DNA of 64,000 nt from CAYRHN01 sp964424115 (GCA_964424115.1 CAYRHN010000015.1:1-64000), one strand, 5' to 3'; shown: positions 26,558 through 35,057, numbered from the stretch's first letter. Numbers and translations are program-made. Notes: generated from the letters alone by a model not told the origin.

Positions 26558-27442
26558 ATGATTTGTCCAAGATGCTCCCATGAGAATGAAGAGGGTGTGC
26601 GTTTTTGCGTGCAGTGCGGCCTGTCGCTATCTGAACCGCTGCCCCCCGAAATGCCCGCCGCTCCTGCCCCCATCCAACCGCCCGCTCCGGCCCAGCCGGC
26701 TTACACGCCGCCCCCTCCGCAGGCATATCCTCCACCCCCACAACCTTCATACCCTGCCCAGGCTGCGCCAACCATTCAAGGCCCCTACCCGCCCATGCCG
26801 CAGCCGCCTTACCCCTACCCCCCACAGGCGCAGCAACCCTATGCGTATCCCCCTCAGGCGCAGCCACCCTACGGTTATCCCCCTCAGGGAGCTTACCCGC
26901 CCCCACCTTACGGCGCTTACCCCGGTTACCCGCCCCGCGCCGCTGCGGCGCCCGAAACCGGTCCGTGGATCCTGCGTGCCTTGCCGTTCATAGGCGGGAT
27001 CGCGGTGCTGGTTGGCTTCATCCTGCCCTGGCTGGGCACCAGCAGCGACATTCAATACAGCGGCGGCTTTAAGAGCCTGTTCGATTTCTACAAGAATATC
27101 TTCGATGGAAATCTGCAATATGTCACCGACGGGGGCCAGGTGGCGCTCATCATCGGCGCGCTTGTCGCTGAAACGCTGGTGCCCCTGATGGGCTTGATTG
27201 GCCTGATCTGGTCATTGACCGGCACCCAAAAAGGGCGAAATTCGGCTGTCATTTGCGGCATCACCGGCTTGTTGGCTCAGGCTGCCAGTGTGATCTTGAT
27301 GGTCTTGCTCTACAGCGGCGGCAACCTTTCCGGCGTTACCTTCCAGATGATCAGCACGCTCTTCCAGGTGGGTTTCTTCATCACACTGGGCGGCTTCCTG
27401 TGGATGATGATCACCCCAGCCTTCGCGCCAAAAGCCAGGTAA
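26558..27442 (+). CDS. Zinc-ribbon, Pro/Tyr-rich, four-helix membrane protein
   Basis: A 294-residue protein of unknown function. It begins with a zinc ribbon (MICPRCSHEN and FCVQCGLSLS), followed by a 100-residue low-complexity stretch of Pro, Tyr, Gln and Ala with repeated YPPQAQ and YPPPP units. Four membrane helices follow (around LPFIGGIAVLVGFILPWLG, ALIIGALVAETLVPLMGLIG, VICGITGLLAQAASVILMVL and the C-terminus). The extended Pro/Tyr linker would place the zinc ribbon away from the membrane, in the cytoplasm. GAGGAGG precedes the ATG. The next gene has the same architecture, so the two are probably a duplicated pair. Confidence 0.72.
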   Translation: MICPRCSHENEEGVRFCVQCGLSLSEPLPPEMPAAPAPIQPPAPAQPAYTPPPPQAYPPPPQPSYPAQAAPTIQGPYPPMPQPPYPYPPQAQQPYAYPPQAQPPYGYPPQGAYPPPPYGAYPGYPPRAAAAPETGPWILRALPFIGGIAVLVGFILPWLGTSSDIQYSGGFKSLFDFYKNIFDGNLQYVTDGGQVALIIGALVAETLVPLMGLIGLIWSLTGTQKGRNSAVICGITGLLAQAASVILMVLLYSGGNLSGVTFQMISTLFQVGFFITLGGFLWMMITPAFAPKAR

Positions 27443-27460
27443 TCCGATCCAACCTATCCT

Positions 27461-27495
27461 CACAGGTCCCGGCAGCACAGCTGCCGGGACCTGTG
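27461..27495. repeat. Perfect 15-bp inverted repeat between the two zinc-ribbon genes
   Basis: Arms 27461-27475 and 27481-27495 enclose a 5-nt loop. The stem is very GC-rich but no T-run follows, so it is not a standard terminator. It ends 13 bp before the next start codon and could act on RNA stability or translation. Confidence 0.6.
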
Positions 27496-27508
27496 CTATG
27501 ATAGAGAC

Positions 27509-28339
27509 ATGATCTGTCCGCGCTGTTCCTACACCAACGCGCCAGGCGCGCCGTCCTGCGCGCGCTGCGGGCTGCCCTTCGCCCAACAACCACCCGTCCC
27601 GGTCAACTATCCGCCTGCCCAGCCGGGCTATCCTCCGCCACAAACGCCGCCCTACGGTGGTTATCCGCCCCAGGCCTCGCCTTACCCGCCGGGCTACGGT
27701 TTTTATCCGCCACCTCCTCCTCTCAAGAAAGGTCCCAACCCGATCCTGGCCCGTCTGCCGGTATTGGGCAGCCTGGTGGTGCTGGTGTGTTTCTTTCTCA
27801 ACTGGGTCAATTTTCCCACCTTTCTGATCTTTGGCTTCAGCGCCACCCCTCCCACCGAAAGCCAGGTCCGCGCTGTCTTTCAGCAGGCTGGATTTTCTTC
27901 CGATGACCTGGATACGCTCACCCGCGTGGGCATGATGGCCGTCAGCGGGAATATCAGCGGCCTGAACCTGATCCAGGCCAACACCCTGATCTGCCCCCTC
28001 CTAAATTCGTCTCACACCGGCTATAACACCCTGGTTCCGGATGAGAGCGCCCGCCAGCTGGTCAGCCTCCTATCGACAGGCGTATCCTTTCTGATCCTTA
28101 TCCCCTTGACCGGATTGATTGGCCTGTTGATGCTGAGCGGCAAACGTTGGTCGCGGATACTCGCGCAATGGTGCGCTTTCCTGGCTCTTTCTTTCCTGGG
28201 AACAGTTGTGATCGCCGTTTTCGCCATGCAAACCCCCGATCTACCGCTCAAGCTCAACAGCCTGATCGGAACCGGCGTCTGGGGCACCCTGGGCGGCCTG
28301 GCCTGGCAATTTTTTACCCCCTGGTTTGTGCGCGGGTAA
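27509..28339 (+). CDS. Second zinc-ribbon, Pro/Tyr-rich membrane protein
   Basis: A 276-residue paralogue of the preceding protein by architecture: zinc ribbon (MICPRCSYTN and SCARCGLPF), a 55-residue Pro/Tyr/Gly-rich linker, then about four membrane helices (PVLGSLVVLVCFFLNWVNF, LLSTGVSFLILIPLTGLIG, AQWCAFLALSFLGTVVIAV and GTGVWGTLGGLAWQFFTP). Between the first and second helix lies a soluble loop of about 90 residues. No Shine-Dalgarno site is visible; TATGAT ends 6 nt before the ATG, so the message may be leaderless or read through from the upstream gene past a strong hairpin. Function unknown. Its end is 3 bp from the convergent folE gene. Confidence 0.72.
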   Translation: MICPRCSYTNAPGAPSCARCGLPFAQQPPVPVNYPPAQPGYPPPQTPPYGGYPPQASPYPPGYGFYPPPPPLKKGPNPILARLPVLGSLVVLVCFFLNWVNFPTFLIFGFSATPPTESQVRAVFQQAGFSSDDLDTLTRVGMMAVSGNISGLNLIQANTLICPLLNSSHTGYNTLVPDESARQLVSLLSTGVSFLILIPLTGLIGLLMLSGKRWSRILAQWCAFLALSFLGTVVIAVFAMQTPDLPLKLNSLIGTGVWGTLGGLAWQFFTPWFVRG

Positions 28340-28342
28340 GTT

Positions 28343-28945
28343 CTACTTTACCACCATCGACAGAAAGTCATTGCGCAGGTCGCGCTCCTGCTGATAAGCT
28401 CCCAGCATGCAGGTAGTGGTCATGCGCGCCTCCTGCTTGCGCACCCCGCGCATCATGGCGCACAGGTGCATGGCTTCCACCACCACCGCCACTCCCTTGG
28501 GATGCAGCACCTCATCCAGGAACTCCCCCACCTGGCGGGTGAGACGTTCCTGCACCTGCAACCGCCGCGCAAACATGTCCACCACACGCGGGATCTTGGA
28601 CAGCCCAATGATCTTTCCGTCCGGGATGTAGGCCACGTGCACATGTCCCATGAACGGCAGCAAATGGTGCTCGCACAAGGAATAGAATTCAATATCCTTG
28701 ACGATCACCAGGTCATTTTTATCCACGGTAAAGATGGCGTTGTTCAACACCGCCTGAGGATTGACGCGGTAGCCCTGGGTTAATTCTTCGAACATTCGCG
28801 CCACGCGGGCAGGTGTGTTCAACAGACCTTCGCGCGTAACATCCTCGCCCATTGCGTTCAGGATCATCCGGGTGGCCTTTTCAATCGCCTCACGGTCTAC
28901 TTCGTGTTCCTGCAGTTTTTCAATGATCTTTTGCTTCTTGGCCAT
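28343..28945 (-). CDS. folE: GTP cyclohydrolase I
   Basis: A 200-residue FolE, which converts GTP to 7,8-dihydroneopterin triphosphate, the first step of folate (and pterin) synthesis. Zinc ligands Cys91 and His94 (CEHHLLPFMGH) and Cys162 (HLCAMMRGV) are present, as is GKIIGLSKIPRVVDMFARR. Length and the C-terminal TTTCMLGAYQ are typical of the type IA enzyme. It starts 14 bp after the polyprenyl synthase gene and may be cotranscribed with it and fni. Confidence 0.94.
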   Translation of the reverse strand: MAKKQKIIEKLQEHEVDREAIEKATRMILNAMGEDVTREGLLNTPARVARMFEELTQGYRVNPQAVLNNAIFTVDKNDLVIVKDIEFYSLCEHHLLPFMGHVHVAYIPDGKIIGLSKIPRVVDMFARRLQVQERLTRQVGEFLDEVLHPKGVAVVVEAMHLCAMMRGVRKQEARMTTTCMLGAYQQERDLRNDFLSMVVK

Positions 28946-28959
28946 TTTTCAATTAATCC

Positions 28960-29976
28960 TCAGTTCGACCGCTTGAGCAAGAATTCAGCCAAATCGCGCA
29001 AGGCCTCACCAGCCTGGAGATCGCGCACCCCGCGCTCCAAAGCTTCCAGCGCCTGGCGGGTCAGGCGGTCGGCCTCGCCCAGGGTGAATTCCTTCGCGCC
29101 GTCTTCCACCAACATGCGTGCCAGGTGGGGAACTTCAGAAGGAATGATCTGCCCCTCACGCCAACGGCGCGCGAAGGCTCCATCCGCTTCCAGGGCATAT
29201 AAGACCGGCAGGGTTTTCTTTCCGGAAACCAGATCGCTCTCCACCGATTTGCCAGTCAATTGAGTATTGCCCCAAATTCCCAGGAAATCATCCACCACTT
29301 GAAATGCCAAACCCAACGACACCCCAAATTGCTGAAACTCTTGCTGGCCCTCCTCGGGCAACCCGGCTGCCAGCGCCCCTAGGCGCGTGCTGCATCCCAG
29401 CAGGTTGGCAGTTTTTCTAGTTACCATCGGCCAATAATCTGCCAGCGCAATCTGCGTTGCTGTCTCATATACCATGTCCAGGTGCTGTCCAATGGTCAGC
29501 TCTTCACAGGTACGCCCAAACAAGTGAGCAGCCTGGAGAGCCTTGTCGGAGGGCAGACAGGCCACCAGGTTGAAAATGGCCTGATAAGCCAGGGTGTACA
29601 TCAGATCGCCGGCGTTGATCGCCTTCGGCATGCCGTGCAACTTCCAGAGCGCTGGTCGGCCGTGGCGCAAGTCGCCCTGGTCTTCGATATCATCGTGGAT
29701 CAATGAAAAATTATGCAGCAGCTCCACCGCTGCAGCAGCCGGAAGCGCACAACGCCATGCCCCCCCCGCAGCGGCCGTGCTGAGCAATACCAGTAAAGGC
29801 CGAATGCGTTTGCCCTGCACATCCGCGCCCGCACCCGCTCCTTCCCACCCCATGTGGTAGGCCAACATAGAACGCAGGTCCTCCGTGCGGGCAGGAAAAT
29901 CGCTGTAGATACGCGCGCGCAGTTCCTGTTCGATCACTGGCAGCATTTCGGTGGAATATTGTTGTAGTAATGACAT
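28960..29976 (-). CDS. Polyprenyl (isoprenyl) diphosphate synthase
   Basis: A 338-residue trans-prenyltransferase that condenses isopentenyl diphosphate onto allylic diphosphates. The first Asp-rich motif is HDDIEDQGDLRHG and the second is FQVVDDFLGIWG; GKRIRPLLV and SGKKTLPVLYAL are also standard. The residues before the first motif (ELLHNFSLI) set product length, but I cannot say whether it makes C15, C20 or longer chains. The ATG at 29976 is chosen; there is no clear ribosome site, and the upstream sequence is a run of heptamer repeats. It follows fni on the same strand by 63 bp, an expected pairing for isoprenoid synthesis. Confidence 0.88.
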   Translation of the reverse strand: MSLLQQYSTEMLPVIEQELRARIYSDFPARTEDLRSMLAYHMGWEGAGAGADVQGKRIRPLLVLLSTAAAGGAWRCALPAAAAVELLHNFSLIHDDIEDQGDLRHGRPALWKLHGMPKAINAGDLMYTLAYQAIFNLVACLPSDKALQAAHLFGRTCEELTIGQHLDMVYETATQIALADYWPMVTRKTANLLGCSTRLGALAAGLPEEGQQEFQQFGVSLGLAFQVVDDFLGIWGNTQLTGKSVESDLVSGKKTLPVLYALEADGAFARRWREGQIIPSEVPHLARMLVEDGAKEFTLGEADRLTRQALEALERGVRDLQAGEALRDLAEFLLKRSN

Positions 29977-29982
29977 ATTCAA

Positions 29983-30030
29983 TTTGCGATTTGCGATTTG
30001 CTAATAATGATTGGCGATTGACAATTGATG
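29983..30030. repeat. Degenerate heptamer repeats upstream of the prenyl synthase
   Basis: TTTGCGA occurs in 2.7 exact tandem copies at 29983-30001. After a short gap, related units (ATTGGCG, ATTGACA, ATTGATG) continue to 30030. The block fills nearly the whole gap between fni and the prenyl synthase. Confidence 0.55.
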
Positions 30031-30039
30031 GTGAAAGGA

Positions 30040-31074
30040 TCAGAAGTGGTCGGTGACCAGCGGCGTGCGTTTCAACTGGTCCAAATTCCCTGCACCGGCG
30101 GCAAACATGGTCACCTGTAATTCCAGGCGAAGTTGTTCGAGCATCTCCACTACACTTTCTGCCGATTGCACCGCAGCCCGAAGAAAACGCCCGGCCAGGC
30201 CGCCCAGGTCAGCGCCCAGGGCAATGCAGCGGGCAATATCCACGCCGTCCCGCAGGCCGCCGGACGCAAAAATGCGCATTTCTGGCGCTGCCTGGCGTAC
30301 CATCCGGATCGATTCTGCGGTCGGAATACCCCAGCCGCGGAAGGCTGCCGCCACTCGCGCGCGCATAGGATCCTGGATGCGGAACATTTCTACCTGCGAC
30401 CAGGAGGTACCGCCGGCCCCGGCCACATCGATCGCAGACACTCCCGCCGACGCCAGCTGGCGGGCAGCTTGTTCAGAAATGCCCCACCCTACTTCTTTGG
30501 CCACTACCGGCACTTCCAGATGGCGGCAGACCTGCTCAATCTTGCCCAACAACCCGGAAAAATCAACATCGCCTTCCGGTTGGAGTGCCTCCTGAAGCGG
30601 GTTCAGGTGTAAATACAACGCATCCGCCTCGATCATCTCCACCGCCCGGCGGCAGTGATCTACCGTGTAGCCGTAATTGAATTGGACAGCGCCGACATTG
30701 CCCAGAATGAGCACATCCGGGGCTTCGCGGCGCACCTGGAAGGAATAGGCCAGCTCGGGATGCTCCAATCCGGCTCGCTGGGATCCCAATCCAAGCGCCG
30801 CGCCGCACTGCTGGGCTGCCTGGGCAAGGTTGCGGTTGATCAAGGCAGCCTCGCGGGTGCCTCCGGTCATGGATGAGATCAGGATCGGCGCGCGCAGGGT
30901 CCGTTTGAAGATCACCTGGCTCATGTCAATCTGCTTAAAATCCAGTTCCGGCAACGCCTGGTGAATGAACCGGTAGGCGTCCAACCCATTGCCCAATGCA
31001 GACGCCACATCCCGGTCCAGGCTGATCCGCAGGTGGTCGGATTTACGGGAAGAAAGGGGAAGCTCCACGCTCAT
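30040..31074 (-). CDS. fni: Type 2 isopentenyl-diphosphate delta-isomerase
   Basis: A 344-residue FMN-dependent isomerase (IDI-2) interconverting isopentenyl and dimethylallyl diphosphates. Typical segments are RKSDHLRISL at the N-terminus, APILISSMTGGT, LGLGSQRAGLEHPE, LYLHLNPLQEALQPEGDVDF, VVAKEVGWGIS, DVAGAGGTSW and IFASGGLRDGVDIARCIALGA. IDI-2 often goes with a mevalonate pathway, but no mevalonate genes are in the window. No ribosome site precedes the ATG; TATACT ends 6 nt upstream, suggesting a leaderless mRNA. Divergent from acpP. Confidence 0.92.
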   Translation of the reverse strand: MSVELPLSSRKSDHLRISLDRDVASALGNGLDAYRFIHQALPELDFKQIDMSQVIFKRTLRAPILISSMTGGTREAALINRNLAQAAQQCGAALGLGSQRAGLEHPELAYSFQVRREAPDVLILGNVGAVQFNYGYTVDHCRRAVEMIEADALYLHLNPLQEALQPEGDVDFSGLLGKIEQVCRHLEVPVVAKEVGWGISEQAARQLASAGVSAIDVAGAGGTSWSQVEMFRIQDPMRARVAAAFRGWGIPTAESIRMVRQAAPEMRIFASGGLRDGVDIARCIALGADLGGLAGRFLRAAVQSAESVVEMLEQLRLELQVTMFAAGAGNLDQLKRTPLVTDHF

Positions 31075-31080
31075 AAGATG

Positions 31081-31086
31081 AGTATA
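31081..31086 (-). promoter_or_regulatory. -10 box of fni, leaderless spacing
   Basis: TATACT on the minus strand ends 6 nt before the fni ATG at 31074, so transcription would start at the start codon. The -35 region is unconvincing. Confidence 0.4.
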
Positions 31087-31116
31087 CCATTATTAAAAGC
31101 AATTTGTGCCAATACC

Positions 31117-31144
31117 TTGACAGCCGCAAGATGCACGTTAAAAT
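31117..31144 (+). promoter_or_regulatory. Promoter of the acyl carrier protein gene
   Basis: A perfect TTGACA (31117-31122) and TAAAAT (31139-31144) spaced by 16 bp. The leader to the ATG at 31182 is about 30 nt and contains GAGGAG. Confidence 0.6.
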
Positions 31145-31181
31145 TCGAATATCAAGCCTTTCATCTTGAGGAGGAGCCTGA

Positions 31182-31418
31182 ATGAGCGACGTTCTTACTG
31201 AAGTAAAAGCCATCATTGGTGAGGTCATGAAAATTGACACCAGCAATATCACCCTCGAAACCCGCTTCGTGGAAGATCTGAAAGCCGATTCGATGGACCA
31301 GTTTTTCCTGATTGACGGCGTCAGCGAAAAATACAAATTGACCATTTCGGACAAGGAAGCCCCCGAGATCAAGACCGTCGGGGATGTGGTGAAATTTGTA
31401 GAAAGCAAATTGGGCTAG
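31182..31418 (+). CDS. Acyl carrier protein
   Basis: A 78-residue ACP, the carrier for growing acyl chains. Ser37 in DLKADSMDQFFL is the phosphopantetheine site; the usual DSLD reads DSMD and is followed by the unusual QFF. The rest has the expected four-helix acidic pattern. GAGGAG lies at good spacing before the ATG, and a strong promoter precedes it. It stands alone, with its own promoter and a terminator directly after it, and no fatty-acid or polyketide genes nearby; whether it is the housekeeping ACP or a special one cannot be told. Confidence 0.9.
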   Translation: MSDVLTEVKAIIGEVMKIDTSNITLETRFVEDLKADSMDQFFLIDGVSEKYKLTISDKEAPEIKTVGDVVKFVESKLG

Positions 31419-31437
31419 GTATTTCAGCCCGTAAATT

Positions 31438-31490
31438 AACAGGTGTTGTTTGGCAGCCAGCTGGCTGCCAAACAACACCTGTTCTTGTTT
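31438..31490. terminator. Perfect 46-bp palindrome acting as terminator between acpP and sucD
   Basis: 31438-31483 is a perfect palindrome of two 23-bp arms without a spacer, followed on the plus strand by CTTGTTT. It lies 20 bp after acpP and just beyond the convergent sucD stop at 31489, so it could end both transcripts. Confidence 0.75.
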
Positions 31491-32361
31491 AACCCCGGGA
31501 AACCAGCAGATCGGGGATCTCTTCCGGGTGTCTGGCTACACGCACGCCAACCGATTCCAATGCGCGGATTTTATCCTGCGCCAGGCCTGAGCCGCGTTCG
31601 ATAATTGCCCCCGCATGCCCCATCCGCTTTCCTGGCGGCGAGGCCTGCCCCGCCACAAACGCTACCACTGGCTTGGACATTCTGCGCCCGATAAAATCGG
31701 CGGCTTTCTCCTCGTCCGAGCCTCCAATTTCTCCGATCAATACAACCTGCTCGGTGTGTGGATCAGCCTCGAACCGCTCCAAGACATCGATAAAATTGGA
31801 ACCGCTGATCGGATCGCCGCCAATTCCCACGCATGTGCTGGCGCCTAATCCTGCCCGCGTCAGCGCAAAAAGTACTTCATAGGTCAACGTGCCGGATCGT
31901 GATACGACCCCAATATGGCCAGGGCGGGCAATATTGCCGGGAATAATACCGGCCTTACATTCACCGGGCGTCAATGCGCCAGGGCTGTTGGGCCCCACCA
32001 GGCAAACGTGCTTGTGATCGAGATAGTTGCGCACCCGCATCATATCCTGCACAGCAATCCCTTCGGTGATGCAAAACATAAGCTTGATTCCCGCATCCGC
32101 AGCTTCGAACATGGCATCCGGTGCATAGCGAGCCGGAACAAAGATCACGCTGGTATCTACTCCGGTCACTTCCACGGCCAGACGGACGGTGTCAAAGACC
32201 GGAACTTTACCATTCAAAACCCATTCACCGCCGTGTCCCGGCGACACCCCGGCCATCACATTACTGCCGTATTGAACCATTTGCTGGGTATGGAAAAGTC
32301 CTTCGTGACCGGTGATGCCCTGCACCAACAAACGTGTGTTGCGATTGATCAGGATGCTCAT
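31489..32361 (-). CDS. sucD: Succinyl-CoA ligase, alpha subunit
   Basis: A 290-residue SucD, the CoA-binding subunit of succinyl-CoA synthetase (TCA cycle, substrate-level phosphorylation). The phosphorylated His249 is in GKRMGHAGAII; CITEGIAVQDM, LVGPNSPGALTPGECKAGI, SRSGTLTYE and GIGGDPISGSNF are diagnostic. The ATG at 32361 overlaps the sucC stop in an ATGA and is preceded by GGAGG within sucC, so translation is coupled to the beta subunit. An earlier in-frame start inside sucC is rejected. Confidence 0.95.
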   Translation of the reverse strand: MSILINRNTRLLVQGITGHEGLFHTQQMVQYGSNVMAGVSPGHGGEWVLNGKVPVFDTVRLAVEVTGVDTSVIFVPARYAPDAMFEAADAGIKLMFCITEGIAVQDMMRVRNYLDHKHVCLVGPNSPGALTPGECKAGIIPGNIARPGHIGVVSRSGTLTYEVLFALTRAGLGASTCVGIGGDPISGSNFIDVLERFEADPHTEQVVLIGEIGGSDEEKAADFIGRRMSKPVVAFVAGQASPPGKRMGHAGAIIERGSGLAQDKIRALESVGVRVARHPEEIPDLLVSRG

Positions 32362-33530
32362 GCCGCACCTCCACGGGCAGCCGATACCGCTTTGGTTGCG
32401 GCATCCGCCAGCGTTTCGGCCGAGACCATCCAAAAGCCTGGCTGCTGGTTCTGAATTTCGCCCACCTGAGCAAGGAGATGGCGGCCTTCTTCGGCATTCG
32501 TTCCTACCAGGCGCACCACCATCGGCACATGCGGCTGGACCTCGTTCACCGCCGTGATGATCCCGCGCGCCACCTCGTCGCAGCGGGTGATCCCGCCGAA
32601 AATATTGATCAAAACTACCTTGACATGCGGATCGCTTAAGATCATCCGGAAAGCGGCAGCCACCTTTTCTGCCCCGGCGCCTCCACCAATATCCAAGAAA
32701 TTGGCCGGCGAACCGCCAAACAATTTAATGATATCCATGGTCGCCATCGCCAATCCCGCTCCATTGACCATACAGCCGATCTCTCCTTCCATCTTTATAA
32801 AGGAAATGCCGTACTTGCGGGCTTCCACCTCGGTTGGAGCTTCCTGGTCGGTATCGCGCAACTCGCTCAGCTCGGTGTGGCGGAACAGCGCGTTATCATC
32901 CAGGATCATCTTGCCGTCCAACGCCATCAGGCGATTCTCCATTGTGATCACCAGGGGATTGATCTCTACCAGGCTGGCGTCACTTTCGATGTAAACACGC
33001 CACAGGTTGCGGGCAATCTCGCCCCATGTCCGCCACAATTCGCGCGGCAGGTCGATCCCCACCGCCAGGTCGCGCGCCTGAAAATCTCGTAAGCCGATCC
33101 ACGGATCAATGGGCATCTTCACGATCTTATCCGGCATGCTGGCTGCCACTTCCTCGATATCCATTCCACCGGATGAACTGGCCATCATCACTGGCTGGCG
33201 TAGTTCGCGGTTATTCGTGATCCCCAGGTAGATCTCTTGCTGGATGGAAGCCGCCTCATCCACCAGCACGCGGCGGACGGGCAGCCCTTTGATCTCCATG
33301 CTCAATAAATGGGTGGCGGTCTCTTCCACTTCTTTGGGAGACTTCGCCAGACGGATCCCTCCGGCCTTGCCGCGCCCCCCCACCAACACTTGCGCTTTGA
33401 CAACCACCCGTCCCCCTAACTCCTCGGCGATTTGCTTTGCCTCACTGGCGCTGCCAGCCACTCTCCCCCGCGGTACAGGAATTCCGTATTTGGCAAAGAT
33501 CGCCTTGGATTGGTATTCGTGGAGTTTCAT
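32358..33530 (-). CDS. sucC: Succinyl-CoA ligase, beta subunit
   Basis: A 390-residue SucC with an N-terminal ATP-grasp domain (MKLHEYQSKAIFAKYGIPVP, VVKAQVLVGGRGKAGGI, LVEINPLVI) and the C-terminal CoA-ligase domain (GGSPANFLDIGGGA, VLINIFGGITRCDEVARG). It provides the nucleotide site of the succinyl-CoA synthetase; ATP versus GTP preference cannot be judged. The ATG at 33530 follows GAGGGAT. First gene of the sucCD pair. Confidence 0.95.
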   Translation of the reverse strand: MKLHEYQSKAIFAKYGIPVPRGRVAGSASEAKQIAEELGGRVVVKAQVLVGGRGKAGGIRLAKSPKEVEETATHLLSMEIKGLPVRRVLVDEAASIQQEIYLGITNNRELRQPVMMASSSGGMDIEEVAASMPDKIVKMPIDPWIGLRDFQARDLAVGIDLPRELWRTWGEIARNLWRVYIESDASLVEINPLVITMENRLMALDGKMILDDNALFRHTELSELRDTDQEAPTEVEARKYGISFIKMEGEIGCMVNGAGLAMATMDIIKLFGGSPANFLDIGGGAGAEKVAAAFRMILSDPHVKVVLINIFGGITRCDEVARGIITAVNEVQPHVPMVVRLVGTNAEEGRHLLAQVGEIQNQQPGFWMVSAETLADAATKAVSAARGGAA

Positions 33531-33602
33531 ACCGCATCCCTCTCTGTGCAATTTCAGATACTAACCAATATCATTATAGACCAATTCGCCAGCGGCGCAA
33601 CG

Positions 33603-35039
33603 CTAACGCCCCGACCGGCAATGGTAAATGGCGGCGGTCGCGTCCTGATAGACCTTTTGCCACCTGGAGGAGGCATCCAGCGCCTGAACCAGATCTGCCT
33701 GATTAACTACATCCGCCACTAACAGGCACACTTCCTCTGCTTCCAGGGCTTCCTGCCAACCACTCTGGGCCGCATTGATCACCAGGTACCGCTGCCACTG
33801 CTCCGCGGGGAAGGTCTCCATGCGCGGGTAGATCCAGACCGGCCGCTCCGGCAGCGCATAAGCGATGTAGCTGGAGAAGGCCAATTCAGCCCATAAAGGA
33901 CCTTCCATCTCCGGGTGGTCCTTCAACCAAGCCACCGCCTGGATAGGGGTGTTCTCAGAATATGCAGGCGGAGAAGCCGGCATCCATTTTTCCCGCAGGC
34001 CGGGCAGTAGAAGCACTGGCGAGATCAATAAAACCACCCCCAATATCAGATTAAACGCGCGCGCAGTGCGCAGCGAAAAGCGCAGTGACCCGGGCAGGGA
34101 GACTCCCGCCATCAGATAGGCCGAAAGCACCGCCAGCAGCCCGGCAAACCAGATCCCATAGCGCAGCCCGGAGACAGCCAACCAACCCAATCCAAGGAAC
34201 CAGACCCAATGCACAGCATTCAAGCGCCGCCGCGAAACCCCTGCCAGCACCGGAAAAGCCAGCAACCAGGCAAAGAAAAGGTTCATTTGCCAGCCAATGT
34301 TCGCTGGCGGCAGCCATTCCTTGCTAAATTGCTGGATCGAGGAATTGGAGGTCATTTGCAAGGCGGCGCTCCAAATCAGCGCGCCTTGCGGATTGGCCAA
34401 CGAGGCTAACAGCGCCCAGGCCAGGGCGCGTGCCAGATGGGGTCGGCTGCCTCGTCCAAACACCAGCGCAGCTCCTCCCAAAGCAAAAAGCAGCACAAAC
34501 GAGGCGTGCAGATTGACCCACAGCAGCGCGGCAATTGGCAATGCCCAAAGCGGACGATTCTCTCCCTCCTGCCAGCGCCACAATGCCCAAAGCGACAACC
34601 CGAACAGGGGATAGCCAAAATCCTGTGGACGGATAGCCCAATTATTGCTGCCGCATAAGGCCGCCAACAGGGTCAGCAAAGCGGCCAGTCCGGCTCCGGC
34701 GCCTGCCCGGCGGCAGATAAGCCAGACAAAAGTATAAAAAACCGCCACCAGCAGCCCTCGCAGCAGGTTGGTCGCCAGCGCTCCGCCCAACAAATGGGCC
34801 GCATAGAATCCCATCCCTGCCAGCCAGAACTGGTATGTGACCGGCGCGCCTGCCTGAGTGTAACTGATGAATTCCCGCCCAGGGAAAAAGCCGCTGCCAG
34901 CCGTCTGTTGAGCCACGCGTAAATACCACCAGTAATCATTCGGCTGGATGGGCATTAAAAAGGCGATGGATAGGATGAAAAAGAGAAGAAAACAGAAGAT
35001 CAGGAAATTTGCCGAAGCGGATTTGCTGAAACGCCACAT
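33603..35039 (-). CDS. Multi-spanning membrane protein, possibly GT-C-type glycosyltransferase
   Basis: A 478-residue protein with about ten membrane helices and a soluble C-terminal part of about 120 residues. An early loop reads MPIQPNDYWWYLRVAQQ, a pattern of acidic and aromatic residues after the first helix that recalls the GT-C fold (polyprenyl-phosphate-sugar-dependent glycosyltransferases); the C-terminal TPIQAVAWLKDHPEMEG and RPVWIYPRMETFPAEQW fit the soluble domain of such proteins. I cannot point to a proven catalytic motif, so the function is a guess. AAGGAG lies 9 nt before the ATG at 35039. It follows the terminator of the SPFH gene, so it may have its own transcript or depend on read-through. 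Confidence 0.65.
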   Translation of the reverse strand: MWRFSKSASANFLIFCFLLFFILSIAFLMPIQPNDYWWYLRVAQQTAGSGFFPGREFISYTQAGAPVTYQFWLAGMGFYAAHLLGGALATNLLRGLLVAVFYTFVWLICRRAGAGAGLAALLTLLAALCGSNNWAIRPQDFGYPLFGLSLWALWRWQEGENRPLWALPIAALLWVNLHASFVLLFALGGAALVFGRGSRPHLARALAWALLASLANPQGALIWSAALQMTSNSSIQQFSKEWLPPANIGWQMNLFFAWLLAFPVLAGVSRRRLNAVHWVWFLGLGWLAVSGLRYGIWFAGLLAVLSAYLMAGVSLPGSLRFSLRTARAFNLILGVVLLISPVLLLPGLREKWMPASPPAYSENTPIQAVAWLKDHPEMEGPLWAELAFSSYIAYALPERPVWIYPRMETFPAEQWQRYLVINAAQSGWQEALEAEEVCLLVADVVNQADLVQALDASSRWQKVYQDATAAIYHCRSGR

Positions 35040-35057
35040 TCCGGCTTGCTCCTTGGT

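Noticed and set aside
26700..26940. Repetitive CCC/TAC-rich DNA that might look like a CRISPR or satellite
   Set aside because: It is in frame and encodes the Pro/Tyr-rich linker; there are no spacers of constant length.
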